DNA of 13,049 bases from contig SLRF01000055.1 of the NCBI GenBank assembly GCA_007131065.1, positions 1-13,049 of the forward strand. Direction: 5' to 3'. Every line of letters begins with the position of its first letter. Within the stretch, counting starts at the first letter, position 1. The notes beneath the pieces are model-generated. The model saw nothing but the letters and a program-made list of their open reading frames with translations. It did no database searches and was not told where the DNA came from. Of the stretch, positions 1 to 6,927 are shown piece by piece. The translations under genes were made by a program, and so were the position numbers. Source of the DNA: Candidatus Saccharimonadota bacterium. GTDB taxonomy: Bacteria > Patescibacteriota > Saccharimonadia > QS-5-54-17.

Positions 1-562
1 AGCCCATTGCCTCAAAGGTCGCTGAACTAGTCTGCTTAGTAGAGAGATTGACGGTGTCGGCCTTAATACCAGAAGCGAGTCCATAGGCTGCCTCGGGGTT
101 TATACTCCACTGGAAATGTCGCGCTAGTTCGACTACCTGTTGTGAGCTAGCACCGGCGGTTTTGTCTATTAGGTGCAGTACTGACTCGCCATCAATCTGT
201 GCGGTTTCGGACATATGGTGGTCTATGCACACGAAAGGTTTTTTGAGTAATGTGCTCTTGTGCTCGCTCCAGGTTCTCTCTAGTTGGTTGGTAGTGCTGG
301 AGTCGACTAGAATAGTTAGGTCAAACGAATTTGGGAATTCTGAAGTTACTCTATCCCATCCTGTGATATGGCGAAGATACGTTGGAACTTCGTCATGGCA
401 ATACATCGTGGTCTTTTTATCCAGACCGGCAAGCGCCGCTTCTAGCCCGATACTGGAACCTAGACTGTCGGCATCGACATGCTCCGCTTGTAGTATAAGA
501 ATATGCTCAGCTTCGTCTAGAAGCTTCTGGAAGCTATGTAGAGCTTGAGGATTGTAATTCAT
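1..562 (-). CDS. DHH-family phosphoesterase (NrnA-like), 3' part cut by window edge
   Basis: The frame is open on the minus strand from the ATG at 560-562 to the window edge, giving 187 residues without a stop. Near residue 28 it reads HVDADSLGSS, the first metal-binding motif of the DHH superfamily, and farther on CIDHHMS, the DHH motif itself. Proteins of this family are manganese-dependent phosphoesterases; the NrnA branch degrades short oligonucleotides (nanoRNA) and pAp, while other members are RecJ-like exonucleases or cyclic dinucleotide phosphodiesterases. The short spacing between motifs suits NrnA/GdpP-type DHH-DHHA1 proteins rather than RecJ, but the C-terminal DHHA1 domain is outside the window. 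The start overlaps the recR stop as ATGA, and a GGAGG lies about 13 nt upstream inside recR, so translation is probably coupled. The DHH call is secure; the exact substrate is not. Confidence 0.9.
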   Translation of the reverse strand, partial: MNYNPQALHSFQKLLDEAEHILILQAEHVDADSLGSSIGLEAALAGLDKKTTMYCHDEVPTYLRHITGWDRVTSEFPNSFDLTILVDSSTTNQLERTWSEHKSTLLKKPFVCIDHHMSETAQIDGESVLHLIDKTAGASSQQVVELARHFQWSINPEAAYGLASGIKADTVNLSTKQTSSATFEAMG

Positions 563-1146
563 AATGCCTGCCTGCCCTCCAGGGCTCGGCTTAAAGTAAT
601 TTGGTCGGCGTATTCAAGGTCGCTACCCATAGGCAGCCCTCTGGCTAGACGGCTTATACGTATATTTGGGAACATGCGCCTTATATAGTGTGCTGTTGCT
701 TCTCCTTCTACGCTAGGATTGGTGGCCAGTATAATCTCTTCTACCGATTGGTCGGCTACTCGCTGTTCGAGTGTGCGTAGATTTAGTTGCTCGGGGCCGA
801 TGCCGTCTACAGGCGATATTATCCCTCCTAGTACGTGATAGACACCGTCGTAGCTTTCAACTCTTTCTAGTGCTATTACGTCTAGAGCGTCTTCCACTAT
901 AGCGACAACGGTTGTATTGCGACGGGGGTTCTCGCAGACACTGCAAAGGTTCTGACTGCTTAAGTTGTGGCAAGCTTCACACTCGCCGATGTTCTGGTGA
1001 AGATTCTGCAGCGCGTCAGCTAGCATACCAGCATCGCCCTGGCCACGGCGCAATATAGCCATAGCTAGTCGCTCTGCAGTGCGCGGGCCTACTCCAGGCA
1101 GCTTATTCAATTCTTCAACTAGATCACTAAGAGGCTTTGGGAGCAT
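559..1146 (-). CDS. recR: Recombination mediator protein RecR
   Basis: This 195-residue protein is close to the usual RecR length of about 200. It has an N-terminal helix-hairpin-helix (LPGVGPRTAERLA, residues 17-29), a four-cysteine zinc finger (C56, C59, C68, C71), a Toprim domain from about residue 79 (VAIVEDALDVIALE), and the C-terminal ARGLPMGSDLEYAD motif. RecR works with RecO and RecF to load RecA on SSB-coated single strands during gap repair. The gene starts directly after the YbaB stop (no gap) and has no clear Shine-Dalgarno, so it probably depends on coupling. The YbaB-recR pair downstream of dnaX is one of the most conserved arrangements in bacteria and supports the call. Confidence 0.97.
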   Translation of the reverse strand: MLPKPLSDLVEELNKLPGVGPRTAERLAMAILRRGQGDAGMLADALQNLHQNIGECEACHNLSSQNLCSVCENPRRNTTVVAIVEDALDVIALERVESYDGVYHVLGGIISPVDGIGPEQLNLRTLEQRVADQSVEEIILATNPSVEGEATAHYIRRMFPNIRISRLARGLPMGSDLEYADQITLSRALEGRQAL

Positions 1147-1419
1147 TTATATACCGAGATTTAAACCTGATGAAGCACTCTTCATCTTCTCGGCTGCAAT
1201 TTGCTGAGACTTCGTGATAGCTTGCGTTATAGCCGACTCTAACCACTTTTCTAGCTTTGCAATGTCCTCGGTCCTTTCGGGATCTATGGTGACTTTCTTG
1301 ACCTTCTGCTCACCATTGACCTGTATTACTACAGCACCATCTCCGGCCTCTACCTCTACTACCTCTTTGCTTAGCTCTTTTTGTATTTTGCGTAGTTGCA
1401 TCAACTGCTTTGGATTCAT
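1147..1419 (-). CDS. YbaB/EbfC family nucleoid-associated protein
   Basis: This 90-residue protein is slightly shorter than typical YbaB proteins (about 100-110). It shows the family core: an N-terminal amphipathic helix rich in Lys, Gln and Glu (LMQLRKIQKELSKEV), a beta section with VVIQVNGEQKVKKVTIDPE, and a C-terminal helix with AITKSQQIAAEKM. Family members form dimers shaped like tweezers that bind DNA and are associated with the nucleoid and with RecR. A GAGG sits 8 nt before the ATG. It lies in the order dnaX-dnaB-glycosyltransferase-ybaB-recR; in many bacteria ybaB directly follows dnaX, so here two genes sit between them. Confidence 0.93.
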   Translation of the reverse strand: MNPKQLMQLRKIQKELSKEVVEVEAGDGAVVIQVNGEQKVKKVTIDPERTEDIAKLEKWLESAITQAITKSQQIAAEKMKSASSGLNLGI

Positions 1420-1463
1420 CTGTTATACCTCGTCTTGAATTATTACTTTCTTATTGTAACAAA

Positions 1464-1484
1464 CTGATAGGTTTTATCTATCAG
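1464..1484 (-). terminator. Weak hairpin around the glycosyltransferase stop codon
   Basis: Perfect 7-bp inverted repeat CTGATAG/CTATCAG with a 7-nt loop. The TAA stop of the glycosyltransferase (1474-1476) lies in the loop, and on the minus strand the stem is followed by TTTGTTA. The stem is AT-rich and the U tract short, so at most it is a leaky terminator inside the operon. Confidence 0.3.
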
Positions 1485-3081
1485 TATCATATATTCGCAA
1501 GAGCAATACTTGTGGTCTTTGAGTTGAATATATCGACTCTACATGTTCTAGCTCTTCGAAATCGTATTCTATTTGTCCGTCAACTATTGGGACTATAAGC
1601 CGATCATTTTCCGTGAAGTTGTATCCCGCAATTTCATCGGTCGATATTCTAATCACCTCTTGGCTATTTGCGGTTAAGAAATCGATTGGTGCGAAATCTT
1701 CGGGTTCATCTAGTGCAATGACGCTGGTTCCTTCTGCCGGATTTTCAACTATATAGTCGGCGCTGGTCTGTAATTCTTCTCGATGTGCTGCGAATGATTC
1801 GGGTGCATTAGCCCAGGCTATGAAGTAGCGCTGTAAATCATATATGGCGGCGCTAGATAGAATTACTAATATTGCTACGACAGCTGTATGGCGAGCTAAT
1901 AGGTTTTTAGGGAACACTCCACGCCACCGCATCCATAGCTCACTAAGTCCTATAGCGGATAATATCGATAACGGTGCTATGGCACCGGCCGCTAGAAGTG
2001 CATTAGGCGCTTCATCAAGCGCAAGTATGCTTGGCGTGAGCATAGCTATAGATATAGCCAGTAAAGATACGTAGCGTATATCACGGAAGCGTCGTATGCA
2101 CAGCATAGTAGCCAGCACCAGCATTACCCCGGTCAGTGCATTTAAATGTGGCTGTCTGCCTAGATTGTGAAGAAAGTTGCTATCACCTTCGATATGTAGC
2201 ATTAAGGCTGTATCGATAGCAGCTCTTGGCATATCCGAGATAGTTTGTCCGAAGTCTTCGCTGAGATTGGTTATAGTGTCGCGTTCTATATACGTCTGTG
2301 TTTCTAATGCTATGTATAAACCTAAGGGTAGTAATACAACTGCTATGCTTAGTAGCATAATGATTATGGGCTGTTTAAGTTCTTCCAAACGCTCTCTGTA
2401 GTTAAACCACGCGAACACCAATACAGCTATTACCGCTATAATACTCATGAAGAATATTGTGTCGGCATATACTCCCAGACCCATGATTGCGCCGGCTGCT
2501 ACATACCACCCGGCTTTGTGGGTGTCTATAGCCCTGTAGATAATCCAGATTAAAGTCGGCACAAGCAGAGACAATAGAACTGCGCTAAGGCTAAGTCTAC
2601 TGATCTGCACTGCCCATGGCGCGGTTGCCATAAAAAGGGCGGCGAATACACCTACTCGGTGCGAAAACCAATTACGTGCCGCCAGATAGGTCATCCATAC
2701 AGCCACTACGCCTATAAGCACCGGTACTATACGCAGAGCTAGTGCAGTATTGCCCATTAGAGCTATACTTACAGACTGTAGATAGCTAAGCATAGCGTCA
2801 CCGCTTCTTTCGAAAAAGGGCTGGAGATCACCTCTTAGAAGTAGCTGTGCGTCTAATCCGTGCTGAGCTTCATCGGGGTGCAAGCCGACCGGCAGACTAG
2901 CTAGCTTCCAGACTCGTATCAAAAAAGCCATCAGGAGTATGGATATTGCCACCAGCCACTCTCTTTGTTGGGCTAGCCAGTCACCTATCGATTCCATAAA
3001 CTTTTTAATAGCGTATGACTGCTCAGCAATTTTAAATTGGCTGTCGGTTGAATCTGCTCGGCGTTTCGGTAATAGTTTCAT
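1474..3081 (-). CDS. GT-C type membrane glycosyltransferase (PMT/ArnT-like, family 39 fold)
   Basis: This 535-residue integral membrane protein has a short cytoplasmic N terminus and many hydrophobic helices. The first is about residues 42-61 and later ones spread to about residue 410, followed by a soluble C-terminal domain of about 120 residues. Between helices one and two it carries LPVGLHPDEAQHGLDAQLL, where the acidic pair in HPDE matches the catalytic acidic position of GT-C enzymes in the PMT/ArnT superfamily. Such enzymes transfer a sugar from a polyprenyl-phosphate donor to protein, lipid A or cell wall glycan outside the membrane; the substrate cannot be told from sequence. The nearest good ribosome site, AAGGAG, is 14 nt from the ATG, longer than usual, but no better in-frame start lies upstream. 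It sits 34 nt after dnaB and 54 nt before ybaB, so it is an unrelated gene carried in the replication operon. Confidence 0.8.
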   Translation of the reverse strand: MKLLPKRRADSTDSQFKIAEQSYAIKKFMESIGDWLAQQREWLVAISILLMAFLIRVWKLASLPVGLHPDEAQHGLDAQLLLRGDLQPFFERSGDAMLSYLQSVSIALMGNTALALRIVPVLIGVVAVWMTYLAARNWFSHRVGVFAALFMATAPWAVQISRLSLSAVLLSLLVPTLIWIIYRAIDTHKAGWYVAAGAIMGLGVYADTIFFMSIIAVIAVLVFAWFNYRERLEELKQPIIIMLLSIAVVLLPLGLYIALETQTYIERDTITNLSEDFGQTISDMPRAAIDTALMLHIEGDSNFLHNLGRQPHLNALTGVMLVLATMLCIRRFRDIRYVSLLAISIAMLTPSILALDEAPNALLAAGAIAPLSILSAIGLSELWMRWRGVFPKNLLARHTAVVAILVILSSAAIYDLQRYFIAWANAPESFAAHREELQTSADYIVENPAEGTSVIALDEPEDFAPIDFLTANSQEVIRISTDEIAGYNFTENDRLIVPIVDGQIEYDFEELEHVESIYSTQRPQVLLLRIYDTDR

Positions 3082-3115
3082 AGTCTTTAGTCGGTCTCCT
3101 TAAGTTTGCAACAAA

Positions 3116-4447
3116 TCAGCGTTTTTGATCGATCTGTCTAAACTGCGTCTTGTCCTCATGGAAGAATAGTTCGACTTGACCTATAGGACCGTTACGGTGT
3201 TTTTTAATGAATAAGTCTGTAATGTGCTGTCTGTCGGTATCGGGATTGTAGTAATCCTCGCGATATAGAAACATCACTACATCGGCATCTTGCTCGATAC
3301 TTCCCGATTCGCGAAGATCAGCTAACTGTGGGATTTGAGGATTTCTTGATTCGACACTACGGGATAGTTGCGATAGAGCTATTACCGGTACGTTGAGTTC
3401 ACGAGCAAGGCTCTTTAGGCCACGGGATATTTCTGAAACCTCCTGCACCCTGTTGTCGCCATAATTACCGCGCCCACTCATCAGCTGTAGATAGTCGACG
3501 ATGATAAGTCCTAATCCATGTTCGCTCTGTATGCGTCGGGCTTTAGTGCGCATATCCATCACATTCATCATAGGAGTGTCGTCGATAAATATTGGTGCTT
3601 CTGAGAGTGCGCCCATGGCTTCACCGATTTTTGCGAAATCGCTATCTTCTAAATTACCGGTTCGTAATTTCCAGGAATCTACGCCTGCTTCTGAACTGAG
3701 CAATCTATCGACCAGCTGCTCCTGACTCATCTCCAAGGAGAAGACACCCACGGGAACTCCTTCGTTAAGTGCGACATTGTGCGCTACATTTAATGCGAAC
3801 GATGATTTACCCATTGCTGGACGGGCGGCAAGGATTAAGAGGTCGGAATTCTGTAGTCCTGCCAGTATATTGTCTAATCCGCGGAAACCTGACGGTACAC
3901 CGCGTAATTTGTTTTTGTCTTTGCTGAGCTCTTCAATACGGTCGAAACTCTCATTGAGTACATCGCTTATAGCCCGGAATCCTTGAGTATTCTTACTCTC
4001 CGACACTCCATAGAGTAGCTGCTCTGCCTTGTCGATAAGTGCGTCGGTATCGTCGTCGTCACTGAATCCTAGCTGAGTTATCTCTTGGGCTGCTTCTATC
4101 AATCTGCGCAAAGTCGCCTTCTTGGTAACAATTTCGGCGTATTCATGTATATGCGCTGCGCTAGGTACGGAATTGGCTAGTTCAGTGATATAGCTCGAAC
4201 CTCCTATGTCTTCTATGACCTTCTTAGTTTCAAGTTTTTCAGAGAGTGTTAGTACATCGATAGATCTTTGCTTGTCGTAGAGTTCAAGCATGGTCGAGAA
4301 AATTTGCGCATGTCTTTTTTCGTAAAAATCGTTCTCTCGCACGGTGTCAGCTATTTTGGTCAGAGCGTCTGGATCGAGCAGGATACTGCCGAGAAGACTA
4401 CTTTCTGCCTGTACGTTTTGCGGTGGTAATTTTGCGGTATCAGCCAT
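3116..4447 (-). CDS. dnaB: Replicative DNA helicase DnaB
   Basis: This 443-residue protein has the full DnaB layout. An N-terminal helical domain (about residues 8-110, starting PPQNVQAESSLLGSIL) is followed by a linker helix and a RecA-like motor domain. Visible motifs are Walker A AARPAMGKSS (207-216), the catalytic glutamate in FSLEM (about 239), Walker B LIIVDYLQLM (314-323), the ALSQLSRSVE segment (about 357-366) and a downstream DLRESGSIEQDADVVMFLYR. DnaB is the hexameric helicase that unwinds the fork and recruits primase and the clamp loader. A GGAGAGG lies before the ATG. The first 8 bases overlap the end of dnaX, so helicase and clamp-loader synthesis are likely coupled. Joint transcription of dnaX and dnaB is not the E. 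coli arrangement. Confidence 0.97.
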   Translation of the reverse strand: MADTAKLPPQNVQAESSLLGSILLDPDALTKIADTVRENDFYEKRHAQIFSTMLELYDKQRSIDVLTLSEKLETKKVIEDIGGSSYITELANSVPSAAHIHEYAEIVTKKATLRRLIEAAQEITQLGFSDDDDTDALIDKAEQLLYGVSESKNTQGFRAISDVLNESFDRIEELSKDKNKLRGVPSGFRGLDNILAGLQNSDLLILAARPAMGKSSFALNVAHNVALNEGVPVGVFSLEMSQEQLVDRLLSSEAGVDSWKLRTGNLEDSDFAKIGEAMGALSEAPIFIDDTPMMNVMDMRTKARRIQSEHGLGLIIVDYLQLMSGRGNYGDNRVQEVSEISRGLKSLARELNVPVIALSQLSRSVESRNPQIPQLADLRESGSIEQDADVVMFLYREDYYNPDTDRQHITDLFIKKHRNGPIGQVELFFHEDKTQFRQIDQKR

Positions 4448-5927
4448 TTGCGACCTCTCCTCCCAGTATCTGAGTTACTTGCGCTATTGCATCGACGTCT
4501 TCCTCCTTGGAGGCCTCATCTTTTTTGGTGTTAGATTGTTTGGTCTGCATAGGCTTTAGTACAATCTCTATATCGTCTCCTGTGGCTTCGCGCAATGCTT
4601 CCGCTATAGCCTTTTTATTGCTAAGTTCACTTAAGCGCCGGTGATGGAAGACGAAACGTGCCTCTATTTCGCAGATACCATCTTCTAGATTAGCTTCCGT
4701 GTTACGTAGCAATCCGAAAAGCGTGGAATGTTGCTTCTTTATAATGCTTAGGGCTTTGATCCAGGAATTGTTATCAACTTTGGTTTTATGTTTAGATTTA
4801 GTAGATTTCGAGTCGGTATTTTTTCCTTCGGTCGATTTAGGGGTGCTTTCTCGCGACTCTTTTTTAGATTTCTTCTGTGTAGTGTCTAGAGTCTGACTCG
4901 CTCTTTTGATACGCGAGTGGAACGATTTAGCTTCGCTAGATTGACTCTGCTCGATCTGTCCTGGTCCAGAGGCGATTTCTAGAAGAGCGGCCTCGAGAGC
5001 GAATTCACTATGCGCGATCATGCCAGGTACACGAGAAAGTACTTTCATGATGTAACGAAGGCTTCCGATGTCGTCGCTTTTTTCTATACTGGCTCTTAGC
5101 TTTCTCTGTGTATGCAGCAGAAGCTGTTTGAGTAGAAGTTGCGGCGGTACACCTTCTGATAGTAGCTGGTCATAAACCTCTACGGTGTTTGCTATGTCAC
5201 TTTTGGTGAGTGCCTCTAGTAGTTTGTCTATCTGCTTTGAAGGAGCTAAACCGAGAAGTGACTGTATGTGTTTTACCGTTATCGCAGAGACTCCTGCAGA
5301 ATTTGCTTGATCCAGCAGACTGATACTGTCACGCATACTACCCTCTCCTAGTTCGGCTAGAAGCTCCAATGCGTCTGTATCGGCTTTGATCTTCTCCTTC
5401 TTTGCTATAGAGGCTAGGTGCGATACGGTTTCAGCCTTGCTAATCGGTCGGAAGGGAAAATGTTGAGTCCGAGAAATGATGGTTTGCGGTAATTTGTGCG
5501 GTTCAGTAGTAGCTAGTACGAATATAGCGTGTTGAGGGGGTTCTTCCAGGGTTTTTAAAAGTGCATTAAACGCAGCATTGCTTAACATGTGCACTTCGTC
5601 AATTATGTAGACTTTGTACTTGCAGAAATTCGGTGATACGTGAACTTTTTCTCGTAGTTCGCGAATCTCTTCTACTCCGTTGTTGCTGGCTGCATCAATC
5701 TCGATTATATCGGGGTGCTCTCCTGTGTCTTCAATCTCATTGACTCTGCGTGCGAGGATTCGGGCTGCACTAGTCTTACCTACTCCGCGCGGTCCAGTGA
5801 AGAGATATGCGTGTGAAACGCTCTGGTTCTTTACGGCATGTTCCAGTGTTGAAGCTACTAGTTTTTGACCTACCAACTCATTAAAGTCTCTGCTTCGGTA
5901 ATCACGATATAGTGCAATTTTACCCAT
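4440..5927 (-). CDS. dnaX: DNA polymerase III subunit gamma/tau (clamp loader ATPase)
   Basis: This 495-residue AAA+ protein shows Walker A GPRGVGKT (45-52), Walker B VYIIDEVHM (106-114), sensor 1 at LATTEPHKLP (about 138-147), the SRT arginine finger at 152-154 and sensor 2 GSMRDSISLLDQ (196-207). These are followed by the domain III collar to about residue 330, then a Lys/Ser/Thr-rich linker (about 335-388) and a C-terminal domain like tau domain V. It loads the sliding clamp and couples polymerase to DnaB. Between Walker A and IIEIDAAS the four-cysteine zinc module of most bacterial DnaX proteins is missing: the segment RVNEIEDTGEHPD has no cysteine and is about 15-20 residues shorter. CGGAG lies 10 nt from the start, and the stop of a small upstream ORF overlaps it as TAATG. 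A possible frameshift site lies in the linker. Confidence 0.96.
   Translation of the reverse strand: MGKIALYRDYRSRDFNELVGQKLVASTLEHAVKNQSVSHAYLFTGPRGVGKTSAARILARRVNEIEDTGEHPDIIEIDAASNNGVEEIRELREKVHVSPNFCKYKVYIIDEVHMLSNAAFNALLKTLEEPPQHAIFVLATTEPHKLPQTIISRTQHFPFRPISKAETVSHLASIAKKEKIKADTDALELLAELGEGSMRDSISLLDQANSAGVSAITVKHIQSLLGLAPSKQIDKLLEALTKSDIANTVEVYDQLLSEGVPPQLLLKQLLLHTQRKLRASIEKSDDIGSLRYIMKVLSRVPGMIAHSEFALEAALLEIASGPGQIEQSQSSEAKSFHSRIKRASQTLDTTQKKSKKESRESTPKSTEGKNTDSKSTKSKHKTKVDNNSWIKALSIIKKQHSTLFGLLRNTEANLEDGICEIEARFVFHHRRLSELSNKKAIAEALREATGDDIEIVLKPMQTKQSNTKKDEASKEEDVDAIAQVTQILGGEVANG
4818..4824 (-). other. dnaX: Candidate -1 frameshift heptamer in dnaX
   Basis: On the minus strand the zero frame reads GGA AAA AAT at residues 368-370, so it contains A AAA AAT in the X XXY YYZ phase used for -1 slippage. 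A -1 shift would add YRLEIY and stop at a TAA 21 nt on, giving a 376-residue gamma-like product that ends in the basic linker. E. coli dnaX uses A AAA AAG in the matching place. The last base here is weaker for slippage, and I see no downstream hairpin or well-spaced upstream Shine-Dalgarno. Confidence 0.25.
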
Positions 5928-6022
5928 TACTTATTGCTCCGTTTTAGGTTCAGAGCTTGTTGCTGTGACGCTTGCAGATTCTTTGGCGCGTTACGAATAA
6001 AGATATTTATATCGAATAGCAC
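5927..6022 (-). CDS. Possible 31-residue leader peptide before dnaX
   Basis: A GTG-started ORF of 31 codons ends in TAA that overlaps the dnaX ATG as TAATG. A GGAGG (6034-6038 on the plus strand) stands 11 nt before the GTG, which is the main reason to list it. In-frame upstream is a TAA, so no longer version exists. The peptide starts VLFDINIFIR and ends in a basic, Gln/Asn-rich tail; I recognise no family. It could be a real small protein, a leader peptide that couples translation into dnaX, or chance. GTG start, short length and lack of relatives keep confidence low. Confidence 0.25.
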   Translation of the reverse strand: MLFDINIFIRNAPKNLQASQQQALNLKRSNK

Positions 6023-6084
6023 GTGTTGATTTTCCTCCCATTATCTTTCAATGGATTACGCCTCTTGCTGTATATTAGTATGCC

Positions 6085-6110
6085 CTGTCTGGACATAAAA
6101 TTCCAGCCAG
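6085..6110 (-). other. Stem-loop between the conserved hypothetical gene and dnaX
   Basis: CTGGCTGGA and TCCAGACAG pair over 9 positions with one mismatch around the loop ATTTTATG (minus strand). There is no U tract after it, so it is not a standard intrinsic terminator. It lies 43 nt past the stop of the gene at 6153-6665 and could be an mRNA end-protecting hairpin or part of the dnaX 5' region. Confidence 0.35.
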
Positions 6111-6152
6111 ATTATTCAAAAACTATCTATAAAATATTGGCGACTAAATTTA

Positions 6153-6665
6153 CTAGTCTGTAATTGCAGCTTCGATTGCGGCCCATTCCGCAGTGTCGTC
6201 TTCCGGTATCACCGCCGTGACTTGATCACCAGGCTGTGCCTTGAAGTAGGTAACGCTAGCTAGCAATACACGGTATTCTTTCTCATCAACTTTGATAAAG
6301 TACTGTCCGCCTTTTTGTTCTACAGTACCTATGACTTTCTTGCGAGGTACGGGTCCAATTTGTTTATAAATGAATGTTCCATCATCAGCTATGGTCAGCT
6401 TTAAGATGTCACCTTGAACCAATTTCGACTTCGAAGAATAGTTGGCAGGAACTGGGTATGTCTTTCCGTCAGGTCCAATCATATTCTGCCCGTCGAAGAC
6501 ACCTTCTATTACTTTGCCTATTTCGCTAGCTGAATCTACAGGAGCAGGAGCATCTTCCTCTCCCACTAAGCTTATAAGAAGTTCTTTAGCCGCTGCGACG
6601 CTAGTCTCTGCTTCATCAAGTAATGCGCGCATGCGCTTTATCTGTTTGTCTGCGATGTCTGCCAT
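6153..6665 (-). CDS. Conserved hypothetical protein, CPR-associated (coiled coil plus beta-rich domain)
   Basis: The 170-residue protein starts with a charged helix likely to form a coiled coil (about residues 5-36, DKQIKRMRALLDEAETSVAA). A short Pro/Ala linker and a beta-rich remainder follow, with the segments GPDGKTYPVPANYSSKSKLV and LKLTIADDGTFIYKQIGP, the second of these followed by a basic PRKK. A short acidic C terminus ends in AAITD. It has no signal peptide or membrane helix. I have the impression that proteins of this shape are widespread in Saccharibacteria and other CPR genomes, but I cannot give a function or domain name. AGGA lies 7 nt from the ATG, and it has its own promoter at 6727-6769. 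A role with RNA or translation is a guess from its position between rplL and dnaX only. Confidence 0.75.
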   Translation of the reverse strand: MADIADKQIKRMRALLDEAETSVAAAKELLISLVGEEDAPAPVDSASEIGKVIEGVFDGQNMIGPDGKTYPVPANYSSKSKLVQGDILKLTIADDGTFIYKQIGPVPRKKVIGTVEQKGGQYFIKVDEKEYRVLLASVTYFKAQPGDQVTAVIPEDDTAEWAAIEAAITD

Positions 6666-6726
6666 GTTTGTGTCCTAATTATATATAAACGTAGAATAAA
6701 GCTCCCTAGACTTTACATCTCACCAC

Positions 6727-6769
6727 ACTTTACCAGTTTCATTATACAAAAGTCAAAATATTTATACAA
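6727..6769 (-). promoter_or_regulatory. Promoter region of the conserved hypothetical gene
   Basis: Two overlapping sigma-70-like options stand upstream of the gene at 6153-6665 on the minus strand. One is TTGTAT (6764-6769), 17 nt, consensus TATAAT (6741-6746). The other is TTGACT (6751-6756), 18 nt, TAAAGT (6727-6732). The perfect TATAAT makes the first the stronger -10, the second has the better -35. Confidence 0.5.
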
Positions 6770-6805
6770 CATTTATATCTAGTGCATGAATCAATAATTA
6801 TGTAT

Positions 6806-6839
6806 AAAATACCTGCTCAGTTTCCCGAGCAGGTATTTT
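6806..6839 (-). terminator. Strong terminator of the rplJ-rplL operon
   Basis: Perfect 13-bp inverted repeat AAAATACCTGCTC / GAGCAGGTATTTT with the loop AGTTTCCC (as read on the plus strand). A-tracts and T-tracts form the base on both sides, so it can work in both directions. On the minus strand it lies 77 nt after the rplL stop; no plus-strand gene points at it. Confidence 0.85.
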
Positions 6840-6845
6840 CTTCCG

Positions 6846-6889
6846 GAAGTACAGAGTCGTAAGCGACTGCTCTAGCTCTACGGTACTTC
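6846..6889 (-). other. Stem-loop in the rplL 3' untranslated region
   Basis: GAAGTAC (6846-6852) pairs with GTACTTC (6883-6889), and inside them AGTCG pairs with CGACT around a 4-nt loop. Together with the hairpin at the rplL stop and the terminator, the 77-nt tail of the mRNA is almost wholly structured. Confidence 0.4.
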
Positions 6890-6908
6890 GACCATGCTCA
6901 GCATCTTC

Positions 6909-6927
6909 GAGCTCGTTATTCGAGCTC
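6909..6927 (-). other. rplL: Hairpin with the rplL stop codon in its loop
   Basis: GAGCTCG AATAA CGAGCTC on the minus strand forms a perfect 7-bp GC-rich stem. The 5-nt loop contains the TAA stop of rplL (6916-6918), and the 5' arm encodes the last residues VELE. Possible roles are mRNA 3'-end protection or an effect on termination. Confidence 0.4.

Noticed and set aside
162..548. 128-codon plus-strand ORF near the left edge
   Set aside because: The minus strand here encodes a DHH phosphoesterase with clear motifs; the plus-strand frame has a Ser/Cys-rich shadow composition.
4859..4870. Second A6 run in dnaX (TCT AAA AAA GAG) as a frameshift site
   Set aside because: The A run is not in the phase needed for a -1 heptamer, and six A are short for transcription slippage.
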